From contig JAHEAS010000050.1 of the NCBI GenBank assembly GCA_024642645.1, positions 1-6,188 of the forward strand: DNA of 6,188 bases, given 5' to 3'. Below the pieces are notes generated by a model, which was not told the origin of the DNA, made no database searches, and worked only from the letters and a program-made list of their open reading frames with translations. This DNA is from Saprospirales bacterium. Lineage in GTDB: Bacteria; Bacteroidota; Bacteroidia; Chitinophagales; Saprospiraceae. This document shows positions 1 to 6,019 of the stretch, piece by piece (the first letter of the stretch is position 1; every line of letters starts with the position of its first letter). Both the position numbers and the translations under genes were made by a program.

Positions 1-1062
1 GTCAAAAACTCGGATTGGCAGAAATTTGATTTCACACTTTCGCCTTCGCAACTTTATACGCATATCGCTTTGGAGGCATTTTATGAAACCCCTACAACAT
101 CTACCTACAATGGCCACCTCCTGCTCGACCAGGCGAGTGCAATCAAGCTGAGAAAACCCGCTTTTGTCCTCACCGAAAAAGACCGCCACGAATTCAGCCA
201 ACCGCTCATGGGCACGGACTTCCGCATCGTGGCTTACTACCCTGACAGTCTCACGCTATTCGAGGCCGTTGACAAAGCATTTTCACGAATTGCCGTCCTC
301 GAAAAAGTTTTCAGCGACTACGATGAAAATAGCGAGGTGAGCTGGCTTTCGAACGACAGAAAGGGTCAGGTAAGCAACGAGCTTTGGGAAGTGCTGAACT
401 ACTCGCTGGAAGTCTCCAGGCGATCGGAAGGTGCTTTCGACGTCAGCGTGGGGGCGTTGACCAAGCTGTGGCGAAAAGCCTTCCGGCAAAAGGAGTTTCC
501 TTTGGAAAACGACATTGCGGCAGCTAAAAAGGCTGTTGGCTATGAATCAATCAAGACCAACCGTCGCGCCAACCAAGTCAGGTTGAAAAAAAAGGAGATG
601 CGCCTCGATTTCGGCGGCATTGCTAAGGGGTATGCCGTGGACGAAGCGATGGCTTGGCTAAAATCGTATGGTATCTATGTCGCGCTTGTGGACGGTGGGG
701 GAGATTTGTCCTTGGGCTTTGCACCCCCCGGAAAAGAAGGCTGGGAAATCGAAGTGCCGGACCAACTTACCAATGGTGAAATTACTTACAAAAAAGCATT
801 CCTTTCCAACACCGCCATCGCAACTTCCGGCGACACCTACCGCTACCTCGAACGTGATGGCAAGCGTTACTCCCATATTATTGACCCACGGACGGGTTAC
901 GGGCTGACGGACAGGCGGGTTGTAACCGTCACCGCCAGCACCTGCATGGCTGCCGATGTTTGGGCAACCGCTGCCAGTGTGGGCATCAGCAAACTCTTGA
1001 CGGTGGATTTAAAATTGGAGGGTATCCAAATCAATGTTTTGGAGGAATTATTTCCGAAGTAA
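1..1062 (+). CDS. apbE: FAD:protein FMN transferase (ApbE family), 5' end outside the window, with an extra N-terminal module
   Basis: ApbE enzymes use FAD and Mg2+ to attach FMN to a Thr or Ser of flavoproteins such as NqrC and RnfG, normally on the outer face of the inner membrane. The frame is open from base 1 to the TAA at 1060-1062 (353 codons), so the true start lies upstream. A TTG at 70 is possible but has no ribosome-binding site and cuts into conserved-looking sequence. Counting from that TTG as residue 1, the family motifs are MGT (47-49), SDYDENSE (82-89), DFGGIAKGYAVD (180-191), GGGDL (209-213), ATSGD (251-255), SHIIDPRTG (268-276) and the Mg-binding D-xxx-T pair D296/T300. The catalytic core thus appears complete and reaches the usual C-terminus. 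Residues before about 25, together with the 23 upstream codons, do not belong to the ApbE fold. They resemble the last strands of a jelly-roll domain (W-x-x-F-x-F near the edge, then AFY, then YNGHLLLD). A signal peptide, if present, must lie further upstream. The function call is firm; the fusion is inference. Confidence 0.93.
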   Translation, partial: VKNSDWQKFDFTLSPSQLYTHIALEAFYETPTTSTYNGHLLLDQASAIKLRKPAFVLTEKDRHEFSQPLMGTDFRIVAYYPDSLTLFEAVDKAFSRIAVLEKVFSDYDENSEVSWLSNDRKGQVSNELWEVLNYSLEVSRRSEGAFDVSVGALTKLWRKAFRQKEFPLENDIAAAKKAVGYESIKTNRRANQVRLKKKEMRLDFGGIAKGYAVDEAMAWLKSYGIYVALVDGGGDLSLGFAPPGKEGWEIEVPDQLTNGEITYKKAFLSNTAIATSGDTYRYLERDGKRYSHIIDPRTGYGLTDRRVVTVTASTCMAADVWATAASVGISKLLTVDLKLEGIQINVLEELFPK

Positions 1063-1067
1063 ATCAA

Positions 1068-3113
1068 CTACGCAACGGGCAGTGTAAAGCCAAATGTGCT
1101 GCCTTTGCCTACCTTACTTTTTACCCAAATATGCCCACCCTGCGCTTCGACGAATTCCTTGGAAATGGCAAGACCGAGACCCGTGCCCTTGGTCTTGTCG
1201 CCTGCAGCCCGGCGGTACGGCTGAAACAGCTTGCGCTGCTCCTCTTCGGTGATGCCTGGGCCTTTGTCCTTGACAGAGAATTGCACCAAATCGTTCAGCC
1301 GCTCCACTTTGATAATGATGGCCTCGCTTTCTGGTGAGTACCGAACGGCGTTGGTCAACAAGTTGACTAACACAGCAGTGGTCTTGTGCAGGTCAACGTT
1401 CAGGGCAGGCAACCCTGGGGCTATTTGCTGAATGATACTGACACTTTTCTCTGAGATAAACGTCTTCACGTTGTCTAACGAGCGCAGCACGATGATATCT
1501 GGCGCTACCCTTTCCAATTCCAACTGTAGTTGACCTGTTTCGATGCGGCTGATGTCGAGTATTTCGTTCACCATTTTTAGGATGCGGGAGGTGTTGAGTC
1601 GGATGGTACCCGTGAGGTCCCATTGCTCAGGGTTCATTGAGCCGATGCGCTCGTCTTCGAGCAGATTCACGCTCATGTCAATGGCGGCGATGGGTGTTTT
1701 CAGTTCATGGGAAAGTGTGGCCATGAAATTAGTTTTGGCCAAATCTTGCTCCTTCAACTCTGTCACGTTTTTGAGGATAATCACATAGCCTACACTGGTT
1801 GGGGTGTCGGGGTCGTCGCTATGGCTTTCAATCCGCAACACGTCTTTGTCATAATAATGCCGCTTCCCATCCTTGTCAACGCTGATGGCGGGAAAAGTTC
1901 TGCTGGTTTTCACTTCGTTGCTCAGCACTTCTTTTAGCAAGCCTTGGAGGAGAGGGTGTTGGCGAGCAAGTTGGCGGGCATTCTGACCGATTAGGTTTTC
2001 GGAGAGCAAGCCGATCAGCCCAAGTGCGGGCGGGTTGGCGAAAAGGATGTTCTTGCGGTCGTCGAGGCCAATGATGGCCTCGTTCATTCGGCTGACGATA
2101 GTTTCTGTGCGCTTTTTTTCGCTCAGTACCTGCGACATGTTGATGTTTTCATATTCCTCCAACTTTTCAGCCATGATGTTGAACGATTTGGCCATCTCGC
2201 CAAACTCATCATTGGATTCAATGGGGATTCGCTGGCTATAATTTTTGCGGGCGATTTGCCGGATGCTCTCCGTCATGGATTGGATGGGCTCGGCCAAGTA
2301 GCTTGGAAAATAGAACATGGCAATGACGGCAAATAAGAAGAACAATGCCCCCAAAATGACCATGCCGAGTGTGACTTGGTTCGCAATGTTATTGGCTTCC
2401 AGCGTCCGCTGCTGTATCATTTTTTCGTTCAATTCGTGTACAGATTTGAGCATCTCATCAATATACTTTTTCTGCATGAAGATGTTGATGGTTACTTCTT
2501 TCGTAGCTGCTACTTGCTTGAGTGTGTCCCTAAACCGCTCAAAATCCTGCTTTAAATGTTCTGTAAGCTCTTGCTCTTCCTTAGCGGTAATTTTGTTGAG
2601 CTGCATATTGAGGTTGCGCTCAAAATCGTCGGAAGCCATCCTGAGTTGTTGGTTGCGGTAGGCTGGGGCTGTGTTTTCAAGGGTGAGTGTGGAAAGCATG
2701 TCATTTACGGCCTTGGACATGCCACGGGTGTACTTGATGGCTTGATAGTTCTCCTGCAGCATCAGCAGGGAGTTGGTGGAGGTGCGCTGCACATAGTAGC
2801 CGCCGAGCATTCCCAGCAGTGTGACGACCATAAACAAGGCGAGGAGCACCAGTCTTATTTTTGTTTTGAGGCGGAGGCTTCGCAATCGTTCACGTGCCTC
2901 CGTTCGGGTCATGCTCCTCAACGCCCTGAATGAGTGCCCAATTTTTCGCCTAAACAGCCTTGCAAATTGAGGGATTTTATCCTTAAATATCGCCATTTTT
3001 CCCTTCTCGTCTGGCACTTCGTTTTTGGACAAAACATCACCCTTCTTCCCCTCGCTGGGCGTGGGGTTTGGCTTTTTTTTATTGAATAATTTGGGTCTTA
3101 AAAGTTGTTTCAT
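1068..3113 (-). CDS. Membrane sensor histidine kinase (TM-helical sensor-TM-HAMP-PAS-HisKA-HATPase)
   Basis: This is a two-component sensor kinase of 681 residues, counted from the ATG at 3113; the frame also allows a TTG start at 3122. Domains in order: a basic, low-complexity cytoplasmic N-terminus (1-84), TM1 (about 85-107), a mostly helical extracytoplasmic region of some 140 residues that looks like a four-helix bundle (108-246), TM2 (247-272), HAMP (273-325), PAS (about 335-450) and HisKA with SHELKTP, phospho-acceptor H469. The ATPase domain has N-box NLLTNA (584-589, Mg-binding N588), G1 DKGPGI (616-621), F-box FQPYRR (630-635) and G2 GTGLGLAI (643-650). All catalytic motifs are intact. 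The overall plan resembles KinB-like kinases, but the ligand cannot be deduced. No response regulator lies next to it, so it is an orphan within this window. Its TAG stop is 5 bases from the apbE stop on the other strand. The upstream neighbour in the same direction is the sigma gene, 185 bases away across a terminator-like hairpin. Confidence 0.93.
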   Translation of the reverse strand: MKQLLRPKLFNKKKPNPTPSEGKKGDVLSKNEVPDEKGKMAIFKDKIPQFARLFRRKIGHSFRALRSMTRTEARERLRSLRLKTKIRLVLLALFMVVTLLGMLGGYYVQRTSTNSLLMLQENYQAIKYTRGMSKAVNDMLSTLTLENTAPAYRNQQLRMASDDFERNLNMQLNKITAKEEQELTEHLKQDFERFRDTLKQVAATKEVTINIFMQKKYIDEMLKSVHELNEKMIQQRTLEANNIANQVTLGMVILGALFFLFAVIAMFYFPSYLAEPIQSMTESIRQIARKNYSQRIPIESNDEFGEMAKSFNIMAEKLEEYENINMSQVLSEKKRTETIVSRMNEAIIGLDDRKNILFANPPALGLIGLLSENLIGQNARQLARQHPLLQGLLKEVLSNEVKTSRTFPAISVDKDGKRHYYDKDVLRIESHSDDPDTPTSVGYVIILKNVTELKEQDLAKTNFMATLSHELKTPIAAIDMSVNLLEDERIGSMNPEQWDLTGTIRLNTSRILKMVNEILDISRIETGQLQLELERVAPDIIVLRSLDNVKTFISEKSVSIIQQIAPGLPALNVDLHKTTAVLVNLLTNAVRYSPESEAIIIKVERLNDLVQFSVKDKGPGITEEEQRKLFQPYRRAAGDKTKGTGLGLAISKEFVEAQGGHIWVKSKVGKGSTFGFTLPVA

Positions 3114-3114
3114 C

Positions 3115-3197
3115 AAAAACAAAAAGGCGATGTGAAGTGCTGATTTGTAGGTTCAAATGTATGAATCTATTCCAAATTCGTTGCACCGCACATCGCC
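3115..3197 (-). terminator. Long imperfect hairpin with U-rich tail, just upstream of the kinase start
   Basis: Read on the minus strand, GGCGATGTGCGGTGC (3197-3183) can pair with GCACTTCACATCGCC (3140-3126): 9 perfect pairs, a 2x2 mismatch, then 4 more pairs. ATTTG and CAAAT extend the stem inside the 42-base loop, and TTCA/TGAA can close a small tip. The 3' arm runs directly into TTTTTGTTTTT (3125-3115), and the kinase ATG follows at 3113. Stem plus U-tract is the form of an intrinsic terminator, here placed about 100 bases after the sigma-factor stop codon. The large loop is atypical, so it could instead be an attenuator or a structure that controls kinase translation. Confidence 0.5.
3154..3161 (-). 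promoter_or_regulatory. Candidate Bacteroidota -7 promoter element for the histidine kinase
   Basis: The minus strand reads TACATTTG here, an exact match to the Bacteroidota housekeeping -7 consensus TAnnTTTG. It lies about 40 bases before the kinase ATG, which would leave a leader of roughly 30-35 bases. No TTTG is found at the expected -33 distance; the nearest one is only 11 bases upstream. An 8-base match with two free positions can arise by chance, so the call is tentative. It sits inside the loop of the hairpin described at 3115-3197. Confidence 0.3.
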
Positions 3198-3298
3198 GGG
3201 TAGAAAATTGGTAAATTGGGGCTGCGGGGAGGGTGAGGTTTTGGGGGCTTATGGGAAAACTCGGTTTGGAGCTGGTAAAATCCCCCGCATAGTCGGTT

Positions 3299-3823
3299 TT
3301 AATTTAACATGGTCGTATCGTAGGCATAGTTGAAGTTGATGGTTTCCATCAATTTTTGCCGGGCGAAAAAGATGCGGCTTTTCACCGTGCCAATTGGAAG
3401 GTTCATGTTCTCGGCAATTTCTTCGTATTTGTAACCTTCAAAGAAGAGCTGGAACGGTGTACGGTAGATATTATCGAGCGTGTGCATAATGCCATCAAGC
3501 TCCACCATAGTCATATTGGAGTGAGCACTGTTGTCCACAGCGAATTTGTCATTGACGAAAATATAACTGTCCGAAGGTTCGGAGCTGGTGGCCCTGTTCT
3601 TTTTTTTGCGGTAAATATTGATAAAAGTATTCCGCATGATGGTGGTGACCCACGCCTTAAAATTGGTGCCTGATTCAAATTTTTCTTTGTTGTTGTAGGC
3701 ACGCATGGCGGTTTCCTGAATAAGGTCCTTTGCATCCTCAACGTTGTTGGTCAGTCTGTAGGCAAAGGGCAACAGTTTGTGTTGCAGGCTGTTGAATTGG
3801 CAATTAAATTCGATGGTTGTCAT
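3299..3823 (-). CDS. ECF-type RNA polymerase sigma factor (sigma-70 family)
   Basis: This 174-residue protein is an extracytoplasmic-function sigma factor: it binds core RNA polymerase and directs it to a specific promoter set. Region 2 spans about residues 10-77. It includes DLIQETAMRAY (33-43), where core binding occurs, and GTNFKAW (52-58) followed by MRNTFINIYRKKKNR (63-77), the -10 recognition helix. A polar linker (78-106) leads to region 4 (107-160), whose helix-turn-helix reads YEEIAENMNLPIGTVKSRI (133-151). There is no region 1.1 or 3, as expected for this class, and the length is normal. The region 2 sequence is of a type widely found in Bacteroidota. The start is the first in-frame ATG, at 3823. 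No anti-sigma factor adjoins it: the next gene downstream is the sensor kinase and upstream is a 403-base gap. Its signal and regulon are unknown. Some members of this class work without an adjacent anti-sigma, so control at transcription is possible. Confidence 0.95.
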   Translation of the reverse strand: MTTIEFNCQFNSLQHKLLPFAYRLTNNVEDAKDLIQETAMRAYNNKEKFESGTNFKAWVTTIMRNTFINIYRKKKNRATSSEPSDSYIFVNDKFAVDNSAHSNMTMVELDGIMHTLDNIYRTPFQLFFEGYKYEEIAENMNLPIGTVKSRIFFARQKLMETINFNYAYDTTMLN

Positions 3824-3884
3824 AATCTGAATTTAGGAATTATAAATCTGTTTTTGAGATGGCCTTTCGTCTGGGGTGGTGTGT

Positions 3885-3971
3885 TCAAGCTTTCTGGTCG
3901 CCGATAGTCGTGATGGCCATGAGTACCAAAAAAGCTAAAAACATGGTCAAAAAAAAGATAGCAACTGTCAT
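3885..3971 (-). CDS. Possible 28-residue single-span membrane peptide (doubtful)
   Basis: An ATG at 3971 opens a 28-codon frame ending in TGA. It encodes a short lead (MTVA), an almost unbroken hydrophobic stretch of about 16-18 residues (I5-I20, with only T9 polar) and a polar tail ending GDQKA, the shape of a small membrane protein. It lies 61 bases upstream of the sigma-factor start on the same strand, so it could sit in that gene's leader. Against it: no Shine-Dalgarno (weak evidence in this phylum), T-rich DNA encodes hydrophobic residues by chance, and the opposite strand has an equally short frame (3913-3981). It is listed only as a candidate. Confidence 0.2.
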   Translation of the reverse strand: MTVAIFFLTMFLAFLVLMAITTIGDQKA

Positions 3972-4136
3972 TTTGGGTTGATTTAGTTTTCTCTATTTCG
4001 CTGTTGTACCGCTCATTTGCGATTCTAAAACCCAGTATGCCAAATGCTGTACCCCAAGAAAAATTATTTTTGAAAAAAAATACAAACAACTGATAATCAA
4101 TTATTTATGGCCAATATAATTTTTATCCTAAATTTG

Positions 4137-4169
4137 TAAAAAAGAAAAACCCTCTCAAAATGAGAGGGT
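4137..4169 (-). terminator. Intrinsic terminator of the metal ABC transporter unit
   Basis: ACCCTCTCA (4149-4157) and TGAGAGGGT (4161-4169) form a perfect 9-bp stem with a 3-base loop. On the minus strand the stem is followed by a T-rich tract, TTTTTCTTTTTT, the standard form of a rho-independent terminator. It starts 57 bases beyond the stop codon of the ATPase gene and is oriented to stop its transcript. The plus strand has no T-tract after the stem, so it acts in one direction. A second copy of ATGAGAG at 4181-4187 could pair weakly with the same arm, but the shorter stem should lose. Confidence 0.9.
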
Positions 4170-4226
4170 CAGATTTCATTATGAGAGAGCTGAGCCTAGC
4201 AATTACTTTCTTCTTTCCAATTGTAT

Positions 4227-4964
4227 TCAAACCATCCCCGTTTTTTGCAATATCGGCAGCTGCCCTCCATACGCTTTGGCGATGTTTTCCTCCGTAAACG
4301 TCGTATCCGTGTCGCCGCATGCTATCAAGCGTTGGTTGATGAGGATAACCTTGTCAAAATAGGAGCGCACGGTGGAGAGGTCGTGGTGTACCACCAGCAT
4401 TATCTTTCCCTCCTCGGCTAGTTTGCGCAAGATGCCGATTATTTTCTCCTCTGTGGTGATGTCCACGCCCACAAAAGGCTCGTCGAGCATGAGGATGCCG
4501 GCTCCTTGGCACAGTGCCCTTGCGAGGAACACCCGTTGCTGTTGCCCTCCCGAAAGCTCACCTATCTGTCGGTCTTTCAAGTGCTCGATGCCTACTTCCC
4601 GAAGCGCATCCATCGCCAGACCTTCGTCCTTTTTGTCGAGCCATTGGAGTAGTTTCTTGTGCGGATAGCGGCCCATCAACACGATGTCCATCACCGTTGC
4701 TGGAAAGTCCCAGTCCACATCGTCCTTTTGCGGTACGTACACGATGTTCTTTCGTTGGCTCACAGTCGGTTCGCCGTTCACTAGAATATGGCCAGAGTTT
4801 AGGTCAACCAGCCCCAATATTGCCTTGAAAAGTGTGGATTTGCCCGCACCATTCGGCCCAATAACGCCGTAAACGTTGCCCGGCTGCAAGTCGAGGAAGA
4901 TGTTCGTCAGTACGATTTTTTTATCATAAGAAACTGACAGGCCTTTGATGGATATGGAGTTCAT
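4227..4964 (-). CDS. Metal ABC transporter ATP-binding protein (Mn/Zn/Fe family)
   Basis: This is the cytoplasmic ATPase that would drive metal import through a TroA/ZnuA-class transporter. The chosen start is the ATG at 4964 (MNSISIKGLSVSY), giving 245 residues, the normal size. The frame is open further upstream, to 5087, but that extension overlaps the end of the binding-protein gene and looks noncoding. Motifs: Walker A GPNGAGKST (36-44), Q-loop Q79, signature LSGGQQQR (137-144), Walker B ILMLDEP (157-163), D-loop GVD (166-168) and switch histidine H194. The stretch DWDFPATVMDIVLMGRYPH (84-102) is characteristic of the MntB/SitB/ZnuC group of metal-transport ATPases. All catalytic residues are present. 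It follows the binding-protein gene after a 56-base gap and ends before a strong terminator, so the two are probably co-transcribed. No membrane permease gene adjoins. The specific metal cannot be settled from the ATPase. Confidence 0.95.
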   Translation of the reverse strand: MNSISIKGLSVSYDKKIVLTNIFLDLQPGNVYGVIGPNGAGKSTLFKAILGLVDLNSGHILVNGEPTVSQRKNIVYVPQKDDVDWDFPATVMDIVLMGRYPHKKLLQWLDKKDEGLAMDALREVGIEHLKDRQIGELSGGQQQRVFLARALCQGAGILMLDEPFVGVDITTEEKIIGILRKLAEEGKIMLVVHHDLSTVRSYFDKVILINQRLIACGDTDTTFTEENIAKAYGGQLPILQKTGMV

Positions 4965-4978
4965 TGTTTCATGTTTCA
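4965..4978 (-). repeat. Two-copy 7-bp tandem repeat abutting the ATPase start codon
   Basis: The minus strand reads TGAAACA twice in a row directly before the ATG at 4964. It occupies the place where a ribosome-binding site would lie and contains no Shine-Dalgarno sequence. With only two copies it may be coincidental, but a change in copy number would alter the leader by 7 bases without touching the coding frame. Confidence 0.5.
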
Positions 4979-5020
4979 ATGCTTGATGACTGAATTGTGA
5001 AGTATGAAGCCACGAGACAA

Positions 5021-6019
5021 TCAAACATTCATCTTTTTTATCACAAAGAAAAAGCCGCCCACGAGCAAAAGTCCAAGCACAGTCCATGCTATCCAGCCCG
5101 TTTTGCTCGACTTGCTAACTGGGTTGGGATTTGCACTATCGGCAGCGACAAGGGCTTTCACGACGGTGTCTGTGTTGTATTTTAGCATTTGGTAGTAGGA
5201 GGGGGCGTCGCTGTTTTTGTCGCCGATGGAATCGGAAAAAAGCTTACCGCCGATGCTAGCCTTGTTGTCGGTAGCGATTTGCTGAAGTAGCTTTGGGTTC
5301 ACCGTGGTTTCGATGAAAACCGCAGGTACGCCGTTCTCCCGAATAACATTTGCGAGACGCACCATGTCGGAGGTTTGTGCCTCTGCATCGGTGGAGATGC
5401 CGAGCACGGACTCCAGCCGCAACCCATAGCGCCTACCATAGTATTCGAATGCATCGTGCGAGGTGATGAGGATGCGGCGCTTTTCGGGTATCTTTTTTAT
5501 TTGCTCCGCAATATAGGCGTCCAGTTCCTCCAGTTGTTTTCTATAAACCCCATAATTGAACTCATACACTTCCCGGTTGGCAGGGTCAAATTCCACGAGT
5601 GCATTCTTGATGTTTTCAATATAAATAAGGCCGTTGGCCGCCGACATCCAAGCATGGGGGTCACTGGAGTTTTTGTGTTTGGAGTAAATGGCATCAATCC
5701 CTTTCGTGATGGTCACCACCTTGGCATTTGTATTGGCACTGGCAATGAGGCCGTCAAGCCAGCCTTCGAACGTGAGGGCGTTTTTAAGTATCAGGTCGGC
5801 AGAGGCTATCAGCCGTGAGTCGCCGGGCGTGGGCTCATAGATATGCGGGTCGCCACCAACTGGCACTATAGTTTTAACTGTTAAATGCCCACCTGCGATG
5901 TTCTCAGCCATGTCGGCAAAGATGGATGCCGTTGCCACCACTACTTTCTTGGGCGCTTGCGCATTTGCTCCGGAAAAGCAGAATAGAATGACCACAAAAC
6001 TATTGACAAGGTTCCTCAT
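5021..6019 (-). CDS. Metal ABC transporter substrate-binding protein (TroA/ZnuA family) with C-terminal membrane anchor
   Basis: This 332-residue protein captures a divalent metal outside the inner membrane and hands it to the transporter. It begins with a signal peptide: MRNLVN, a hydrophobic core, and a probable signal peptidase I site after A20 (GANA|QAPKK). C14 is preceded by Phe, so a lipobox is unlikely. The family ligand positions are filled by H59 (GGDPH), H122 (DPHAW), H188 (TSHDAFEYYG) and D263 (LFSDSIG), a His-His-His-Asp set as in TroA and ZnuA; PsaA-type manganese proteins have Glu at the third place. There is no His-rich loop before H122, unlike many zinc-specific ZnuA proteins, so Mn, Zn and Fe all remain possible. 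The usual fold ends near residue 290. About 40 further residues follow: a polar linker (292-308), a hydrophobic span (309-327) and a basic end (KKMNV), which should anchor the protein in the membrane. The start is the ATG at 6019, preceded by a GAGG. It is the first gene of a unit with the ATPase. Confidence 0.94.
   Translation of the reverse strand: MRNLVNSFVVILFCFSGANAQAPKKVVVATASIFADMAENIAGGHLTVKTIVPVGGDPHIYEPTPGDSRLIASADLILKNALTFEGWLDGLIASANTNAKVVTITKGIDAIYSKHKNSSDPHAWMSAANGLIYIENIKNALVEFDPANREVYEFNYGVYRKQLEELDAYIAEQIKKIPEKRRILITSHDAFEYYGRRYGLRLESVLGISTDAEAQTSDMVRLANVIRENGVPAVFIETTVNPKLLQQIATDNKASIGGKLFSDSIGDKNSDAPSYYQMLKYNTDTVVKALVAADSANPNPVSKSSKTGWIAWTVLGLLLVGGFFFVIKKMNV

Larger units (their letters stand above)
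3824..4226. other. AT-rich intergenic region between the ATPase gene and the sigma-factor gene
   Basis: These 403 bases hold no convincing protein gene. They contain the terminator of the metal-transport unit (4137-4169) and should contain the promoter of the sigma-factor gene, but no TAnnTTTG element is present on the minus strand ahead of it; only 7-of-8 matches occur in T-rich stretches. A plus-strand TAAATTTG at 4129-4136 points at no gene. The sequence is rich in A and T runs, including two A8 tracts at 3949-3956 and 4073-4080. A long untranslated leader for the sigma gene, or a small RNA, could be here but is not shown by the sequence. Confidence 0.7.

Noticed and set aside
83..151. ATG at 83 with a good GGAGG seven bases upstream, suggesting an alternative apbE start
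   Set aside because: It is out of frame with apbE and reaches a stop after 22 codons. The apbE frame continues open through this point with protein-like sequence.
960..1337. 125-codon plus-strand frame running across the end of apbE into the kinase region
   Set aside because: It overlaps two well-supported genes in other frames, and its residues show no family features; it is a shadow of the kinase coding sequence.
3223..3289. TGCGGGG and CCCCGCA as a possible hairpin between the sigma and kinase genes
   Set aside because: There are only 7 pairs across a 53-base loop, with no T-tract on either side; the hairpin at 3126-3197 is far stronger.
3820..4089. 89-codon minus-strand frame whose TGA overlaps the sigma-factor ATG (ATGA)
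   Set aside because: It needs a TTG start, lies in AT-rich DNA, has no recognisable domain and an irregular composition. The overlap alone is not enough evidence of a gene.
4129..4136. Plus-strand TAAATTTG matching the -7 promoter consensus
   Set aside because: It points into the terminator and the 3' end of a minus-strand gene, with no plus-strand gene to serve, so it is likely chance in AT-rich DNA.
4965..5087. N-terminal extension of the ATPase frame to 5087
   Set aside because: It overlaps the last 67 bases of the binding-protein gene in another frame, and its residues are unlike ABC ATPases. The family N-terminus matches the ATG at 4964.
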